A DNA stretch of 64,000 nt from Adenanthera pavonina (GCA_026686845.1 JAIVEN010000020.1:3685501-3749500), one strand, 5' to 3'; counted from the first letter of the stretch, positions 49,644 through 63,571 are shown. The notes: generated by a model from the sequence alone, not told the origin. Translations and numbers: made by a program.

Positions 49644-52600
49644 ATGGCTGGGTTGGAGGAATTGAGAAAAAAACTTGCCCCTTTATTTGATGCTGAGAAG
49701 GGCTTCTCGACTGGTTCAACCTTGGACCCTTGTGATTCATACACAGTAAGTCTCTTTCTGTGTCTGTGTGCTCTATATATATATATATATGTTCACTTGC
49801 TATTGAGGAGCATAACAATATATAAAACTTGTATAGTGAGTATTTCTAATGCTCAATTTTCTTTGATTTTAATTGATGAATTAGTTATCAGATGGTGGAA
49901 CTGTTAACTTGTTGAGCAGATCATATGGGGTGTACAATATCAACGAACTTGGACTGCAAAAGTGCACATCTCGATCTATAGATGAAACTGATCAAAGCGA
50001 AAAAACATATAGATGTGCTTCCCATGAGATGAGAATATTTGGAGCAATAGGTAGTGGTGCCAGTAGTATTGTGCAGAGAGCTATACATATACCAACACAC
50101 AGAATTATAGCATTGAAGAAAATCAATATCTTTGAGAAGGTATTCTTGTGGCGCCATGCCATAATTACTATGTAGTATGTACAATATTTAAGTTATCTTA
50201 TGCATCAGAGGGTTTGTCTAGGAAATTTGCATTTATGACTGGCCGTGAAGCATTTTTCTTTAGTATTTGCTGGATATATTATCTGTTTGTCAAAACACTA
50301 TCTTTTGTTATTTCATGAGTAATAAATTCCTGGTCTGTTAGGGATGCTACAATAGCAATATCTTTTGATTAATTGAATTAGGGATACTACAATGCTTTAA
50401 TTGTCTAATGATTATGTTTCTTCGTGTCAATTAGGAAAAAAGGCAGCAACTTCTTACTGAAATAAGGACATTATGTGAAGCACCTTGTTACCAAGGTCTT
50501 GTTGAATTCCATGGGGCATTCTACACTCCTGACTCTGGACAGATAAGCATAGCTTTGGAGTACATGGATGGAGGATCGCTTGCAGATATCTTAGCAATGC
50601 ATAGAAGAATACCTGAACCTATTCTTTCAGCCATGTTTCAGAAGCTCCTACATGTAAGGAAAATCTGCTTATGTTTCCATTTCAAACTTCTACCTCACTT
50701 AGTGGGATAAGGCTGCTACTGCTATTGTTCTATTTCAAACTTTTCTTTATAGAATATAAAAACACTAACTACTGTGATACTTCGTCTTTTATCTTCTGGA
50801 AGGGGCTAAGCTATCTGCATGGAGTCAGACATTTAGTTCACAGAGACATAAAGCCAGCCAATTTACTTGTAAATCTGAAGGGGGAACCCAAAATTACTGA
50901 TTTTGGTATTAGTGCTGGCTTAGAGAATTCAGTGGCAATGGTTAGTTCTGATATTATATCATTCTTTGTTTCTGTTGTTTATTGCTTCCTTGAAATGTGT
51001 AAGCAAAACCTAACTTCTGTGTTCGTTGTGACTACTACTAAGTTATGGAGCTTATGTTCATTTGTCAATGGGTGTAATTTTCCAGTGTGCTACGTTTGTT
51101 GGAACTGTTACATACATGTCACCTGAGCGAATTCGAAATGATAGCTATTCTTTTCCTGCTGATATATGGAGCCTTGGTCTTGCTCTTCTTGAGTGTGGAA
51201 CAGGAGAATTCCCATATACAGCTAATGAAGGTCCCGTAAATCTTATGTTGCAGGTGAATGCCAATGCTTATTGTTCTTATTTGTTTCTTTTTTGTTTGAA
51301 TCGTTGTACATGTTGTCTCCCAGTATTGCTTAGAATTAAGAACATTTTGGCTTGACTTTTGCCTGTCATTTGCATAAGGACTTTCTCATATGAATCACGA
51401 AGCCTCAATCACACAGAGGAGAGCAGAGGATATTTAATTTGGTTTGGCTACAATGTCATATGCTTCTTATAAATGAATATATTCTCACATGATATGCATG
51501 AGTATATTATTTGCTCAGGGCAACTACTTCTCCGGAGCTATTTAACAATTCCTTTTTTATTGCCCTGCAATGTCTCAGACAATCAGGCATTAACATGAAT
51601 TTGATCTCTCCTTATAAAGAAAAAAAAAAAAAGAATTTGATCTCTGCACTGGTGGTATTCTCATGTCAGTTCACTGTTATCTACCTGTTAGGTTGTGATT
51701 GTTAGATGATAGTCCTAACCTTGCTAATCATATATTATTTAGTTTTAAAGACATGTCCCTTGTTTGATGGGGTAACTATTTTTTTTCCTAGTGAAAAAAT
51801 AATATATAAGCAAGAAGTTTCCTTATGGATTACCAATGATTAAGCACTAAGAAATAGTGATTGGATTAAAAATTTATTGTTTACAATATTTACTGAGTTT
51901 TTCCTCTTGTTAAAAGTCAGACTTCTTTACCCATGAAACCAGAATTTAATGGAATTGCTGGCTTATAGCACTGAACTTGATCAATAACTCTATAAATGTC
52001 TGATCCAAGATGATTATCAATTTTTTTCAAGTGATATGCATACATACACTACCCTTTTTTTGTGACAGATTCTAGAAGATCCATCGCCATCGCCATCAAA
52101 ACATAAGTTTTCACCTGAATTCAACTCCTTTGTTGGTGCTTGCTTACAGAAGGATCCAGATGCCAGGCCAACAGCCGAGCAGGTGAGAAAACTGCTGGTT
52201 CCTTGTTTTGTTGTAATCGTAGTGTCTGGTGTCTATGGTTTGGGATTCCATGACCTTGCTGGTTTTTCTACCTACTACTGTACACATTTATTTCCTGTGA
52301 TTTAGCACTTCTAATGATCATTCACATTTATGCCTAGTAGAAAGTACATATATATATATATATATATATCATATAGTGCGTGTCTATTCTGATCACTACA
52401 CAACTTACTAAATTAATCCTGTCTTCAAGCATTCCATTAAATACAGTCACGATGTTCAGAACTTGATTAATTTGTATTGTTTCAACTGCAGCTGCTTTTG
52501 CACCCCTTTATCACGAAGTATGAGAATGCCAACATAGATTTAGCAGGATATGTTCGGAGTGTTTTTGATCCAACACAACGAATGAAGGATTTGGCTGATG

Positions 52601-53942
52601 TAAGTAGGTGCCATTTTTTTACCTGTTATATTAAAGTTTTTGTGTGCTTATTTTCCTAAGTTATTTGTGAGATCAACTAAATACAAGCAATGGGAGGTCC
52701 TTGGAGCATTAATTGTGCACTTCACTTCAGTTAGTTTCTGTCAAACAAAACTATTATGATACTTTTTTTTTTACTCTGGGGCCTGAATTATTTGCTTTAG
52801 GCTTAATTATAGCAAACTATGACTAAATAATTTGAGAAGCTCTTCACCTCCACATTTCGTTATTTACTATGAAAATGCTAATTCCTTCATTCAAAGGATA
52901 AATTGATTTTAAATTGGATGGATTTTTTTGAGTATTTAGAGAGTTTTCAATCTATGCTTATTGTTGTGGCCCCCAAAAAAAAATTCTATGCTTGCTGTCA
53001 ATAAGTGTCTTACCTTGTTTTTGTCTTTCAGATCTTCACAATTCATTATTACTTACTATTTGATGGACCCGATGATATCTGGCATCATACTAGGAGCTTA
53101 TATAATGAAAGTTCAACTTTCAGGTGTGGGCTACATCTAATGCCTTGATTCTGCTTAAATATATATATATATATGTATGTATCTTCTGTAACATGTTGCG
53201 CTTGTTTAGATATATATATAATTTGAAATAAATCACCCCACGAAACTTACTTGAAATGAAAGACAGAAAGAGTACTTAGATTTTAATACAGCAGATATGT
53301 TTGAAACTGAACTCTGTTAACACTAATGACTGAAACACTGTTATTTGAAATTTCCATGGTATGAGCCTTACATTTTTATCATTCCTTGGTGTGGAATGAT
53401 GACATGCTTAGTTTGCTTAGTTGGGGGTATGGTCTAAGACTCACAGAATAATTAATTATATGGTTAACCAGTGTAAAATATCAAGAATGGGCAAAAATCT
53501 TATATAGTTCTTAAAGCTCAAAAATCTTATATAGTTCTTAAAGCTTTCTATGTCATCAGTATTATCTTCTACGTATTGCAGTTTCTCTGGGAAACAATAC
53601 GTTGGTCCAAACAATATATTTACAGAACTGTCAAGTATCCGAAATACATTAATTGGTGACTGGCCTCCTGACAAGCTGGTGCATGTCGTTGAAAAGCTTC
53701 AATGCCGTGCCCATGGTGAAGATGGAGTTGCAATTAGGGTATCAGGATCCTTTATTATTGGTAATCAGTTCCTAATATGTGGAGATGGCATTCAAGTAGA
53801 GGGCTTGCCAAACTTCAAAGATCTTGGAATTGATGTTTCTAGCACGCGAATGGGTACATTTCATGAACAGTTTATCATAGAACCGACCAATCTCATTGGA
53901 TGCTACTCCATAGCTAAACAAGAGTTGTACATAAACCAGTAG
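49644..53942 (+). CDS. MKK3: MAP kinase kinase 3 with NTF2-like domain
   Basis: Nine coding exons join in phase: 49644-49745, 49885-50139, 50435-50653, 50803-50940, 51086-51253, 52069-52182, 52492-52599, 53032-53123 and 53582-53942. They give 518 aa; Arabidopsis MKK3 is about 520. The kinase domain has the P-loop GAIGSGASSIV (87-97), Lys112 (IALKKI), the catalytic HRDIKPANLL (Asp207) and DFG at 225-227. The activation loop carries S235-x5-T241, the plant MAPKK phosphorylation motif, and VGTVTYMSPE follows. The C-terminal part, from about 365 (FTIHYYLLFDGPDDIWHH through FLICGDGIQVEGL), is the NTF2-like domain that sets group B MAPKKs apart. Family members act in jasmonate, ABA and seed-dormancy MAPK cascades with group C MAPKs. 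All introns but the last are phase 0. Every key kinase residue is intact. Its 3' end faces the ABCG21-like gene. Confidence 0.97.
53492..53545. repeat. 27-bp tandem duplication in MKK3 intron 8
   Basis: CAAAAATCTTATATAGTTCT plus TAAAGCT occurs twice in a row with a period of 27. It lies about 35 bases before the last intron's acceptor and does not touch the splice site. Confidence 0.9.
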
Positions 53943-54479
53943 TGGTCTATTTAACAATGGGGATGCCTCTCCTATTCAATATTCACATAATTTTGAGAGC
54001 ATAGAGGTTTGTAGAACCTTGCAAAATTTTATGTATTAATTTATAGTTCACTACCTACATACTTCAATATTAGACCACAATTAGTGGCTTTGTTATATAG
54101 TTATAGTATGAGAAAATTGTTAAAAGGTTGGTCTCATTTGAATTTTGTATATAATGTCTGAACTATTCCGGTGTCCACAGAGACTTCTCATTCTAAATAC
54201 TACCTAGTAAGAAAATTTTTAATGACAAAATACCAAAAAAAAAAAAGATCTGCCCACTTGCTTCTATTAGCTCCAAGTTTCTTTTTATTTTTTCTTATGT
54301 TGCATCTAAAGTAACTTCATATATTTGCACAAGAGCCAATTAGTCACAAGGATGTAATTAAGATATATGCCATAAAACAATTAAATCAAATTAACACTTG
54401 AACTTAGCATCCAAATTGAAACAACAAAAAGTACTAAACAATATACTCTCTCATCTCATCTAAAATGAAACCTATTTAG
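53943..54479. other. Convergent 3' region between MKK3 and the ABCG21-like gene
   Basis: The two stop codons are 537 bp apart and the genes converge. The AT-rich spacer must contain both 3' untranslated regions. No other feature is seen. Confidence 0.7.
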
Positions 54480-57400
54480 TCAGAGAGGCTGCCTCATCCT
54501 CAAAGCTAAATAAGCCACAATCCTGTATCCAATAAACATTACAGTCAATACAGCCACATCCCCCCACAAGTTATCAACATCCAAACACTTTATGGCAGGA
54601 AAATCCACTACCCTACAACGTAGCCCTGGGCCACACACATAAACTTGGTCTTTTGAATATTGCACTCCCACCAAAAGTTCATAGCAATAGTGACTAAATG
54701 AGAAGTACTTAAGCCAAGATATGAAAGAAGGCATTTTCTGAATGTAATAACCACCAGCTAACAAAAACACAAGCATGGTCACAGAAGCCAAAGTTGTGGC
54801 TTGCTTCACATCCATTAGAATGGCTCCAAGGGCTAGGCCTATGCCTTGGGAGACTAGGACATTGAAGAGGATGATCAAGAGGGTTAACACAAAGGTGAGA
54901 ATAGAAGGCTTGAGGCCTCCCATCCAATAGGCTATGGTTACAAAGACAGTGGGAAGCACTAGCTCCATTGGTAAGTCTCCAATCATTCTGGCTATGTAGT
55001 AGGAGGAGAGATGGTACATTCCTGATGATCTCTCTTTTGATAGCATTGGCCTCTCTAGAGGGAATGCTAATATGGCATTGAATAGAGGGAAGAAACCCCA
55101 GAAGATGGAGAAGAAGAAGAGCAGGCCCACCTGTTACAAGTGTAAAAGTGACACTGTTAGAAGTTGCTCAAGGGAAAAAAAAGGTGCATTTTGCTAATTT
55201 CAAATTTGACTGAAATGCATGTTCCTCTCAGGATTTTCTCAACATATACTTCTTTTGCTCTAGTTTTTATTCATACAGAAATCCTCTTTTTATTTACAGA
55301 ATTATTCTAATGGGGATTAGACCCTCCTCACACACTAGATACAATTTTCCCCAACTAAAAACTGTCAAAAATGTAATACTTGAGGACAGAACTTGGTTGA
55401 ACTTTTTAGATTTTTGCTGTCAGATGTTCTAGAGAAACGTAAGTAAATACTTGTTTCAAGTTGGTAACACATGATTGAGTTTTTCAACAAAGTTTCTTCA
55501 CATTGTATCTTTTATTGGAAAATCTGTTAGAACGAACAGATAATATTACTTAAAATCTTATCTATATTTTTAAAGCTAGACAATGTGTGAGTACAAGGTT
55601 TTATAAACTTCCAAATGTAATACCTGATCTTGAATGTTTGAGGGATCAGAATGCCACCAGAGAAGTCCAGAGAGAAAAGAGACAGACAAGACTTGGAAAA
55701 TCCTTAATCCTGAATAGGATTCATGCCTTCTCTCTTTTAAACCTCTCTTCAGAAGCACCCTGAACTGCTCCCACCAACTGGTGTTCCATTGATTCTCTGA
55801 ACCTGCCAGCCACACATATTAATAATCATATCAATATGCTCTTATCTAAGCTATCTTCAATACTATAATAACATAGAATATAAAAGAAAGTTGAAAATAC
55901 ATTTTATCATCCTAAAACTGAGTCTGCTTACAACTTACATTGTAATTATACCTTAGTTTACGGGATAAAATGCTTTTCTTTCGCTAAATATTAAGACCAA
56001 GAGAGTAAGAGAATTTCGCTTACTTCTTGGGGTTCCCGATGTTAGAGCTGCTAGGTCTCTATTGCTTTGTTGAATCTCTTGTTTGAGAGAAGGATATATA
56101 ATCTTCTTCCAGGATGAAACTAGGGACTGTTTGACTGACGCTTGATCCTTATGGTGGTCTAATGTGCCATGTAAATCTGTTTGATCATCCTGTTTAACAT
56201 CAGCAACTATGCCTGCACTTTCATAGAATGTCAAGAATTAGAATGTTAATCAGCACTTAATTATATGGACGAAAAAAAAAATAGCCCATCTTAACTAACT
56301 TCATTAGGATTTGTGGGGGAAAATGGAAGCAAAAAAAGACTAGGAAAAAGAAACTATCTAATTCCAAACACATACCTATCTTACACAAACCTTTATGTGG
56401 TGATCATGTGAATAAGACCTTTTGGGAAAAGTTTAACATTTATTACATAATTTTTTTTTTTTTGGTTTTTCCAAAAACTGTTGATCCATATATGCCTTAT
56501 ATGTATGGAAATTAAAAGAACTCACATGTCAAAGAAATAGACCAAAGCGGGATTTTGTTTGTCTAATCAATTTACTGCTTGTAATGACCCATTAGCTGTT
56601 GCCACCTTGAAAATAAGTTCATGGGAATAGAGAAAATCCAAAACCCTTTTGCACCTCCATTATTAATTTTGAAAAGGAACCTTCAACTAATAATCACCAA
56701 GTGTAACACAACTCTAAATTTGTGTTTGGTGTTTGTGGCTCAATTTTAATTTCTGAAGTTGACATGAACAAAATCTTCAAATTTATCTGTTTCTTTAAAT
56801 AAAAAATAAATTTTTATTAGTTTCTTACGCTTATTTTTATGCAAAGTATATACCTAAAAATTATTCTGAATTTAACCATTCAAAAAGAAATTATAAAAAT
56901 TCATTAAAAATGTGTCAAAACAACTAACTATTCTAAATATTTTGTTTTGCTTTTTTACCAAATTAAGTATGACTTGAATTTGATGTCTTAAAGATGACTT
57001 TAATATCATTAAATTAAATTTTATTAATTATGAGTAAATTATTATCTCTTCTTTTTGTATAACAAAATTAATTTCTCTTCTCTTAAAAATATTTAAATTA
57101 CCAAAACTCCTTTCTTTACAATAAAAGCGACAACGACCAGAATCCGGTAAATTTTTTTTTTCTAAAAACGAACTGTTTAAATCACAAAAGTCTTTCTATC
57201 AGAAAAGTATATATAACTTCACCTAAGGTTGAAATATAAACAAAATGCTCTTAATTTTAAAATATATTTTTTAAGCTTTTATTTCAATCTTACCCTAAAA
57301 AAAAATCTTATTTCCTTTGTGCTAGATACCATAATTAGAGAATATCATAAAATTTAAACATCTCTTAAAAAATGGTATAATTTAAAATTTTAAAGTTTGG

Positions 57401-58711
57401 ACTTGAGATCTTTATCACTAACTCAATTCGATTATGATCTAAATAATGTAATTCATATCTGCAGAGTGGCCACGAACTTTAGATCAAATCACTTACCATT
57501 AGCCAAGTCAAGAAGAAAATCTGCCGGGTTCACGAAGTTGAATGCGGGCACAAAACCGATGGAACCAAGGTACTCCATAACCCGAGCCGACTTGCCGCTG
57601 TAAATCGGGTGGCCGTCCGATAATACCACCACCTTGTCGAACATTCTGTACAACCGGCTCGAAGGCTGATGAATCGTTGTCACCACCGTCCGGCCACCGT
57701 GCGCCAGCTCCCTGAGCATCGCCACAATGCGTTGTGCTGTCGTAGAGTCCAGCCCTGAGGTTGGCTCGTCCAGTAACAATAGACTCGGGTTCACCAGCAT
57801 CTCCTGCCCGATACTAACCCGCTTTCGCTCTCCTCCAGAAACCCCCCTAACCAAGCTGGCTCCGCCTCCGATTGGGTTGTTACGGCATCTTGTTAGGCCG
57901 AGCTCCGCCATGACGGTCTCAGCTTGCTCCATTTTCTCTTCTCTGGTGAGACTCTTGGGAAGTCTTAGCAAAGCAGCACAAGTGAGCGTCTCGAGGACTG
58001 TGAGGTGCGGGTAGAGAACGTCATCTTGTGTGACGAACCCGGTCCGGCGCTTCATGGAGCCAGAGAAGGGTTGACCATTGTATGTTATAGAGCCGGAGAC
58101 TTTTCCGACGAGCCGGCCGGCGAGGGCTGTGAGCAGCGTCGTCTTCCGGCTGCCGGATGGACCCAGCATTGCCATCAGCTCGCCGGGCCGAACAACCCCC
58201 GTCACGCCGTTGAGTATCGTCCGTGTAAGCTTCGGCTCTTGAGAAGAAACAGAGACACAACCAGTCTTCTTGCGTGGGATTGTTACACTGTAGGAGAAGT
58301 CTTCGAACTACATAAGGCATTCAAAGAACATTACAACGTTAGAAAATCAAATTAGACATGGATACATGCTAATATGATTATCAATATAAAGATGGATGAA
58401 ACACAGTGCTATTTTTAAAGCATCAATATTTGTTTTGTAACCAGAAACTGTGTATGTATGCAGGAAAGAAGGAGTACTTTGAGAGTGACGGGACGCAAGG
58501 ATTGGTGTATAATTGAAACTCGCGGAGTTGTTTGGCGTTGATCATGGACGGAAATGGCCGTGTCGAAGCCGGGTTCTCCACCATTACTGGCGGAAACCGG
58601 GGGTTCGGCGTGGACTGAACCATTCTCCGGCCAGTTCACGACCGTCTGAATCTGCATGTTGGGCATGACAGTAGCAACTGTGGTGGTTTCTTGCTCATGT
58701 GGGGGCATCAT
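54480..58711 (-). CDS. ABCG21: ABCG21-like half-size ABC transporter (WBC), Walker A Gly to Arg
   Basis: Five exons join in phase on the minus strand: 58711-58478, 58307-57497, 56212-56024, 55802-55624 and 55130-54480. They give 687 aa. The order is nucleotide-binding domain then membrane domain, as in the ABCG/WBC family, whose half-transporters dimerise in membranes. Start MMPPHEQE, HQSLRPVTLKFEDFSYSV and LLRLPKSLTREEK point to ABCG21. Motifs: Q-loop Gln172 (FVTQDD), signature VSGGERKR (234-241), Walker B LLLLDE (258/259), H-loop His291. Walker A reads GPSGSRKTT (127-135): the Gly before the catalytic Lys133 is Arg132 (CGG at 58148-58146). The membrane half keeps LLFFFSIFWGFFPLFNA, ERSSGMYHLSSYY and FLLAGGYYIQ. 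The substrate is unknown from sequence. No frameshift or stop is seen; the Arg is the only serious defect. Confidence 0.95.
58146..58148 (-). other. Arg132 codon in Walker A of the ABCG21-like protein
   Basis: CGG on the minus strand replaces a Gly codon in the P-loop consensus GxxGxGK(S/T). One base change from GGG would explain it. Confidence 0.9.
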
Positions 58712-58938
58712 CTCAGAGAAAACTATCGAGATTCAGATTACGGTGATCAATATACGGATACTTGGTTATGTAAATGCGAAGAACTAAAAGTGATAGCTAA
58801 TATAGAAGAAGAATATGAAGAAGAAGAGAAGAAAATCACACGAGAGAAGAGGTATCGAGAGACATATAAAGTGAGGAAGGCACGAGAAGCAGACGAGACG
58901 AGGACGAGGGTGAGAGCGATAAGAACAACATATATGTA

Positions 58939-58952
58939 AATATATATATAGA
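58939..58952 (-). promoter_or_regulatory. Possible TATA box of the ABCG21-like gene
   Basis: Reading the minus strand, CTCTATATATATAT lies about 230 bases upstream of the ATG at 58711. The sequence between is pyrimidine-rich (CTTCTTCTT-type), as in plant leaders. Other (TA)n tracts in the window weaken this call. Confidence 0.5.
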
Positions 58953-61900
58953 GTCTTGACCTGCAACACAACCACCTCCTACTGTGTTGTGTGTTACTGT
59001 TGTGACTCCCATAATTATTAGCAAGGGTCTCAAAATTTATAATCTTTATTTATATACAAATTATAATTTAGTCTATAATGTTTGCTAACGTACATGATTA
59101 ATTATACAGACATGACTATTAATATTTTAATTTAATGTTCTGAATATATATATATATATATAACTGTGTAATTTACTGGCTAGACATCGTGCATCATAGT
59201 TGAGTTACTGTACGTGATGGCATCTGATGATCTGAATAAGAAAAAATTAGAAGTAGAATACATGAACAATTGCGCTGTTCAAGGGGTGATGTATGAGTAT
59301 TATTTCCATGGTTGCATTTAACTTGGCCACATATAAACTGGGGATTTGAGAGATTCCTTGTCTTTTGCTGTACAGAGGAAAGGTATCGAGGATTTTAAAG
59401 TTTGACAACAACAAAAACTCAATAATGATAATAGTAATAATCACAGCGGTGGAGGACCCTGTGTATATATATATATATATACTCCCTTTACTAATTAATA
59501 TAAGATTAATTTAACGCAGATTAAGAATTAAAATTAAAACTAATTAATCACCTTGATTTCTCTGAAAATTTCAATATTTTTCTAAAACTACCCTTATTTA
59601 ATATATTTTTATTTCTCTTTAAATACATTAAATAGAGATATTTTTTAAAAATATATAATAAATATTATCTTATATATTGTAAAAGATCTTATATTTAGAA
59701 TGAAGATAAAAAATTTTATATATAGCATTGAATTGGGAGAATATCAGATCTCATGTTTATCTCCACTTGTCCTCAAAGTTTGTGTCAGCGTAATATATTA
59801 ATATATTTCAATTTGTGTGGTCTATTATTGCAGTATTTTGACCATGCTGGGAAGCGTTACTTTATGGCAAATGCTTTATTCATCTACAGATTTTTCTTTT
59901 TTTAATTTAATCCACCCATTGTTTAAAAATTATATTGGACTCCGATTAATTATGTTGAACTGAAATATAACCACAGGAGAAATAAAACTTTTCTAACAAG
60001 TATTCAACATGAAACCATTTAATAAAGTGATACAGTCCCTTATCTGTTGAGTTAGATAGCATAGATTGGTGATGTGGAGATTTGCTTCTAGTGCTTCACT
60101 TGAGTAGTTTTTTTTTTTTTTTTGGGTGGAGTTTTTTATTGTGGCGATGATTCTTTTTGTAGGGCTTCAGTATCATGATTGAAAACGAAACATGAAAAAA
60201 ATTAAAAAAAGAAAACTTTTAAAGAAGCAAGAGATCAATTAAGGTGTTGCCATTGGTAACACCATCCGAATTTAAATTGGTTTATTTGTCCCTTATCATG
60301 ATGACACATATACATTACGCATTCAATTGACTTTATAAAACAGTTTTTTTATATTTATTTTAAAGATATTTAATAAATAATTAAAGAATACTCATGTGTA
60401 AATGTGTTGATGGATGCCATGATGGTGAAAATCAATTAAAAATTAATTATACACGACATGTTTATATTATTGCTTCTCGTTGGTTTATTGTTAATTAGTA
60501 GTTACTCGTATATTTTTAAGTGCATAATCTACCCGAAATTCTTGTCGAATTATTACATATAATAAATATCAACTTAATTTTTAAATGGCATGGATGTATT
60601 GGTTAATAATTAATTGTAAGAATAAAGAGTGACGATGATATTTTGAGAAGAGAATTCAATCTCAACAAAAAGAGTTATCACCTTTTTTCATATCCTTATT
60701 TGTAACTCCTTCTTTACAAATCGGAAATGAAAGTGAGATGAAAGCTCAATATCAATAATATACACAAAATTATTGTTACCGAAAAAATATAAATACAACA
60801 TTATTCTCAAAATTTCCATTCCTTTATCAACTTTTAGTATTTTTCTTTCTATTTTTCATCCATTTCTACTCACATTCTACGAGAATAAAATATACACCTC
60901 AAATAAATCCATACATGATAGATGTTTTTAATAAATTTTACTTTGATTTCTCTAAAAATTATCCTGAAATAAAATATTTTAATTTAATGAATCAAATCAA
61001 TATAAAGAAGAATATCTCTAAAACCATCAAAAGAAAAAAATTTAGTCCGAACAAAAAAATAAATATACGTCTAATTAACTGATTAACATGTATATATAAT
61101 ACTTAGTATTAATTAAAAACAAGTCAATATCATTTATTCATTTATAATTAATTAATTAGCATAGTTCATTAGACGGTCTGAAGTAGGACACCGGACCAAA
61201 TAATAATTCTTTTTTACATATATATATATATATATGAGTAAGAGAATCAACAAACAATCCCCAGAAGGTAAGCCATCCGTCCGTCCATGAAATTCATTCT
61301 CTATTTCGCATTAATATTATTTTTGAAAAAAATTATTTTTATTTAAAAAAATTAAAGAGTATCTGTGTTTTCTTTTTCTCCAGGTGTGTTTAAGAAAAAA
61401 ACAAGTGGGCGGAAGAGAAAGTAGGGTTGGGTTAAGTTAAGGGCTTTATAGGTGTCCAGTAATGATTGATGGAGGAACAGTTATAGAGATAGTGCCTCTC
61501 ATTTTCTGTCCTCTTTCCCACTAAAAGGGCTTTTGGGTTTGCCAAAGGCAGTCTCTTCACTCAAAGTTGCTTTCCTATTTTGACCCTTTGTTCTTCCATA
61601 GAGTTGAATGGGTCACACAGACAGGTGTCTCCATCTTTTGTTGATCTAGTTATATTAAATTACTATTTTTTTTCCATATTAAATCACTTCTTTACTACTT
61701 ATTTTTCATAAGATTCTTTTTAGAAATTTTTATTTTTTAATATAAGATTCTTTAAAAAAAAAAAAGAAACATTTACGAGTTTTTTTTTAAATATGTGATC
61801 TTGGAATATTTAGTAAATTTAAAAAAAATAGGATTTTTAACTAATTTTAACCACCTTCTTAATATGTGTGATTGAATTAAAATTATCTTAAAAAAAACAA

Positions 61901-62634
61901 CCAAGGGAATATTAAATTAATACTCTTTTTTAAAAAGAAAAAATTTAGGTGTATTAAATTTCAAGACTTTATGATTTAAAGAATTTTACATAAATAGTAA
62001 CAAATTACTTACCAACAAATTTCTCACATCAACAAAAAAGTTCAAAAATTTGTTTTTTTATGAATCTACATTTTATAGCTATTAGATTAATATTTTTTTG
62101 GCGATATATTAAATTGATACTTAGCAATTGTTTCATGATATTTATGAATCAAGAATAGGTAGGTATAAACGGACGTGTCAATTTGAGAGTGTAGAAATAA
62201 TGGATGGTTTGATTAATGTATATGTATTAATTAATGGATAATAATTAAGGTAGGAATAGATTAAATGTTAGGATGATGGAATTTTGGTGTAACTGAAAAT
62301 GAACTTGGAAGGACGAATATATGTAGGCTGATAAACAGGTGTATATATTCTCACTATTCGAAATATTCTCCATCTTATAATATATAATATAATACAGTTG
62401 GTCACCATATTTCAAGTAGACAAGCTTTACAGATGATTTGAAATGGGATATAATATTCTATACTTTCAACCATGTGTTTGTGCGTTTATATATATATATA
62501 TATATATATTCAAATATTATATCTCTATCCAATGATGGTTGGTCCTCGTATATTTTATATTTTAAACCCTATGAAAATAATACACCGAGGTTTCCCAGTC
62601 TAGGATCTAACACAAAATTCAAAATAGCGATTAT
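58953..62634. other. Gene-free AT-rich stretch right of the ABCG21-like gene
   Basis: No coding exon is supported. It holds (TA)n tracts (for example 59143-59162, 59463-59480, 62487-62509). A possible Stowaway-like MITE lies at about 59480-59744 with CTCCC at one end and GGGAG at the other. The dispersed repeat shared with 45395-45650 lies at about 61675-61900. A gene-like patch (61420-61640) with no clear frame is also present. Confidence 0.4.
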
Positions 62635-63044
62635 CAGGGACGGACCCAAGCCCCTCCAATTTTTTTTTTTTTAAATTTTTTATGATGAAGCCTATACATT
62701 ACATAAAAGTGTGTAGTTTAGTCCCTCTCACCCATATAATTTTTTCAACACATTAATATGTTAGCTTTACACTCAAAGAACCTCTTAGAAGTAGACCCGT
62801 CATTCTCCAAAATTCACTAATCTAATGAGTCTAAGTAATAGGATTATAAAGTAATATATCAGGTTTCTTTATTGTAATCAAGAGAAAATGTGAAAAAATG
62901 AGTCATTAACCGTTATCTTATATTATTAAACTATTTTAAATTATTATTAATAATAAATATTATAAATAATAATAATTATTATATAAAAATTTATATTTAT
63001 AAAAATTTTGTCCCCATTCAAACCAAAGTCTGCGTCCGCCCCTG
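62635..63044. mobile_element. hAT-type MITE (410 bp)
   Basis: The left end CAGGGACGGACCCA and the reverse of the right end, CAGGGGCGGACGCAG, form short terminal inverted repeats. The flanks are a perfect 8-bp duplication GCGATTAT (62627-62634 and 63045-63052), as hAT transposases make. The interior is AT-rich with no ORF, so it is non-autonomous. Confidence 0.92.
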
Positions 63045-63571
63045 GCGATTATATACCAGATAATTTTTAGAAAAATACAAAAATCATATCTCCATGTCAC
63101 GTGTCCATTATATGTAGTATGAGTAATTTTATTAACAAAACGTTCGAAAGGAAAATATCATTATATTGATGCGTCTCAATAGAATATATATATATATATA
63201 TTTATATAATTTTAATCTTATTGAATTCTTGAATTTTATCTTCATTCAGAATGAAATTTATATATGCAGGGGTGTGCGATTGGTTATTTTTTATTCAATT
63301 TGGTCTAAAATCTGAATAAATCGAAAACTGAAGTGATAATTAAAAAAATAACCAAATTGAAATACTTGAGAGAATCAAACTGAATCAAATCAAAATATTT
63401 TAATTAGATTCAGTTTTTCCAATTCGGTTTGAACCCTTGATTAAAGTCAAATTGCATAAGTCGAGAATAAAAATAAAAAATCTTTCAGAATATTAAAATA
63501 TATATAGAGACATACAAAACATTAAAAAAAATTATGCTCATTCAAATATTTTATTCAAATGACATTGAAAA

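Noticed and set aside
57727..58355. Plus-strand frames opposite exon 2 of the ABCG21-like gene.
   Set aside because: They arise from the high GC content of the real exon; no family resemblance.
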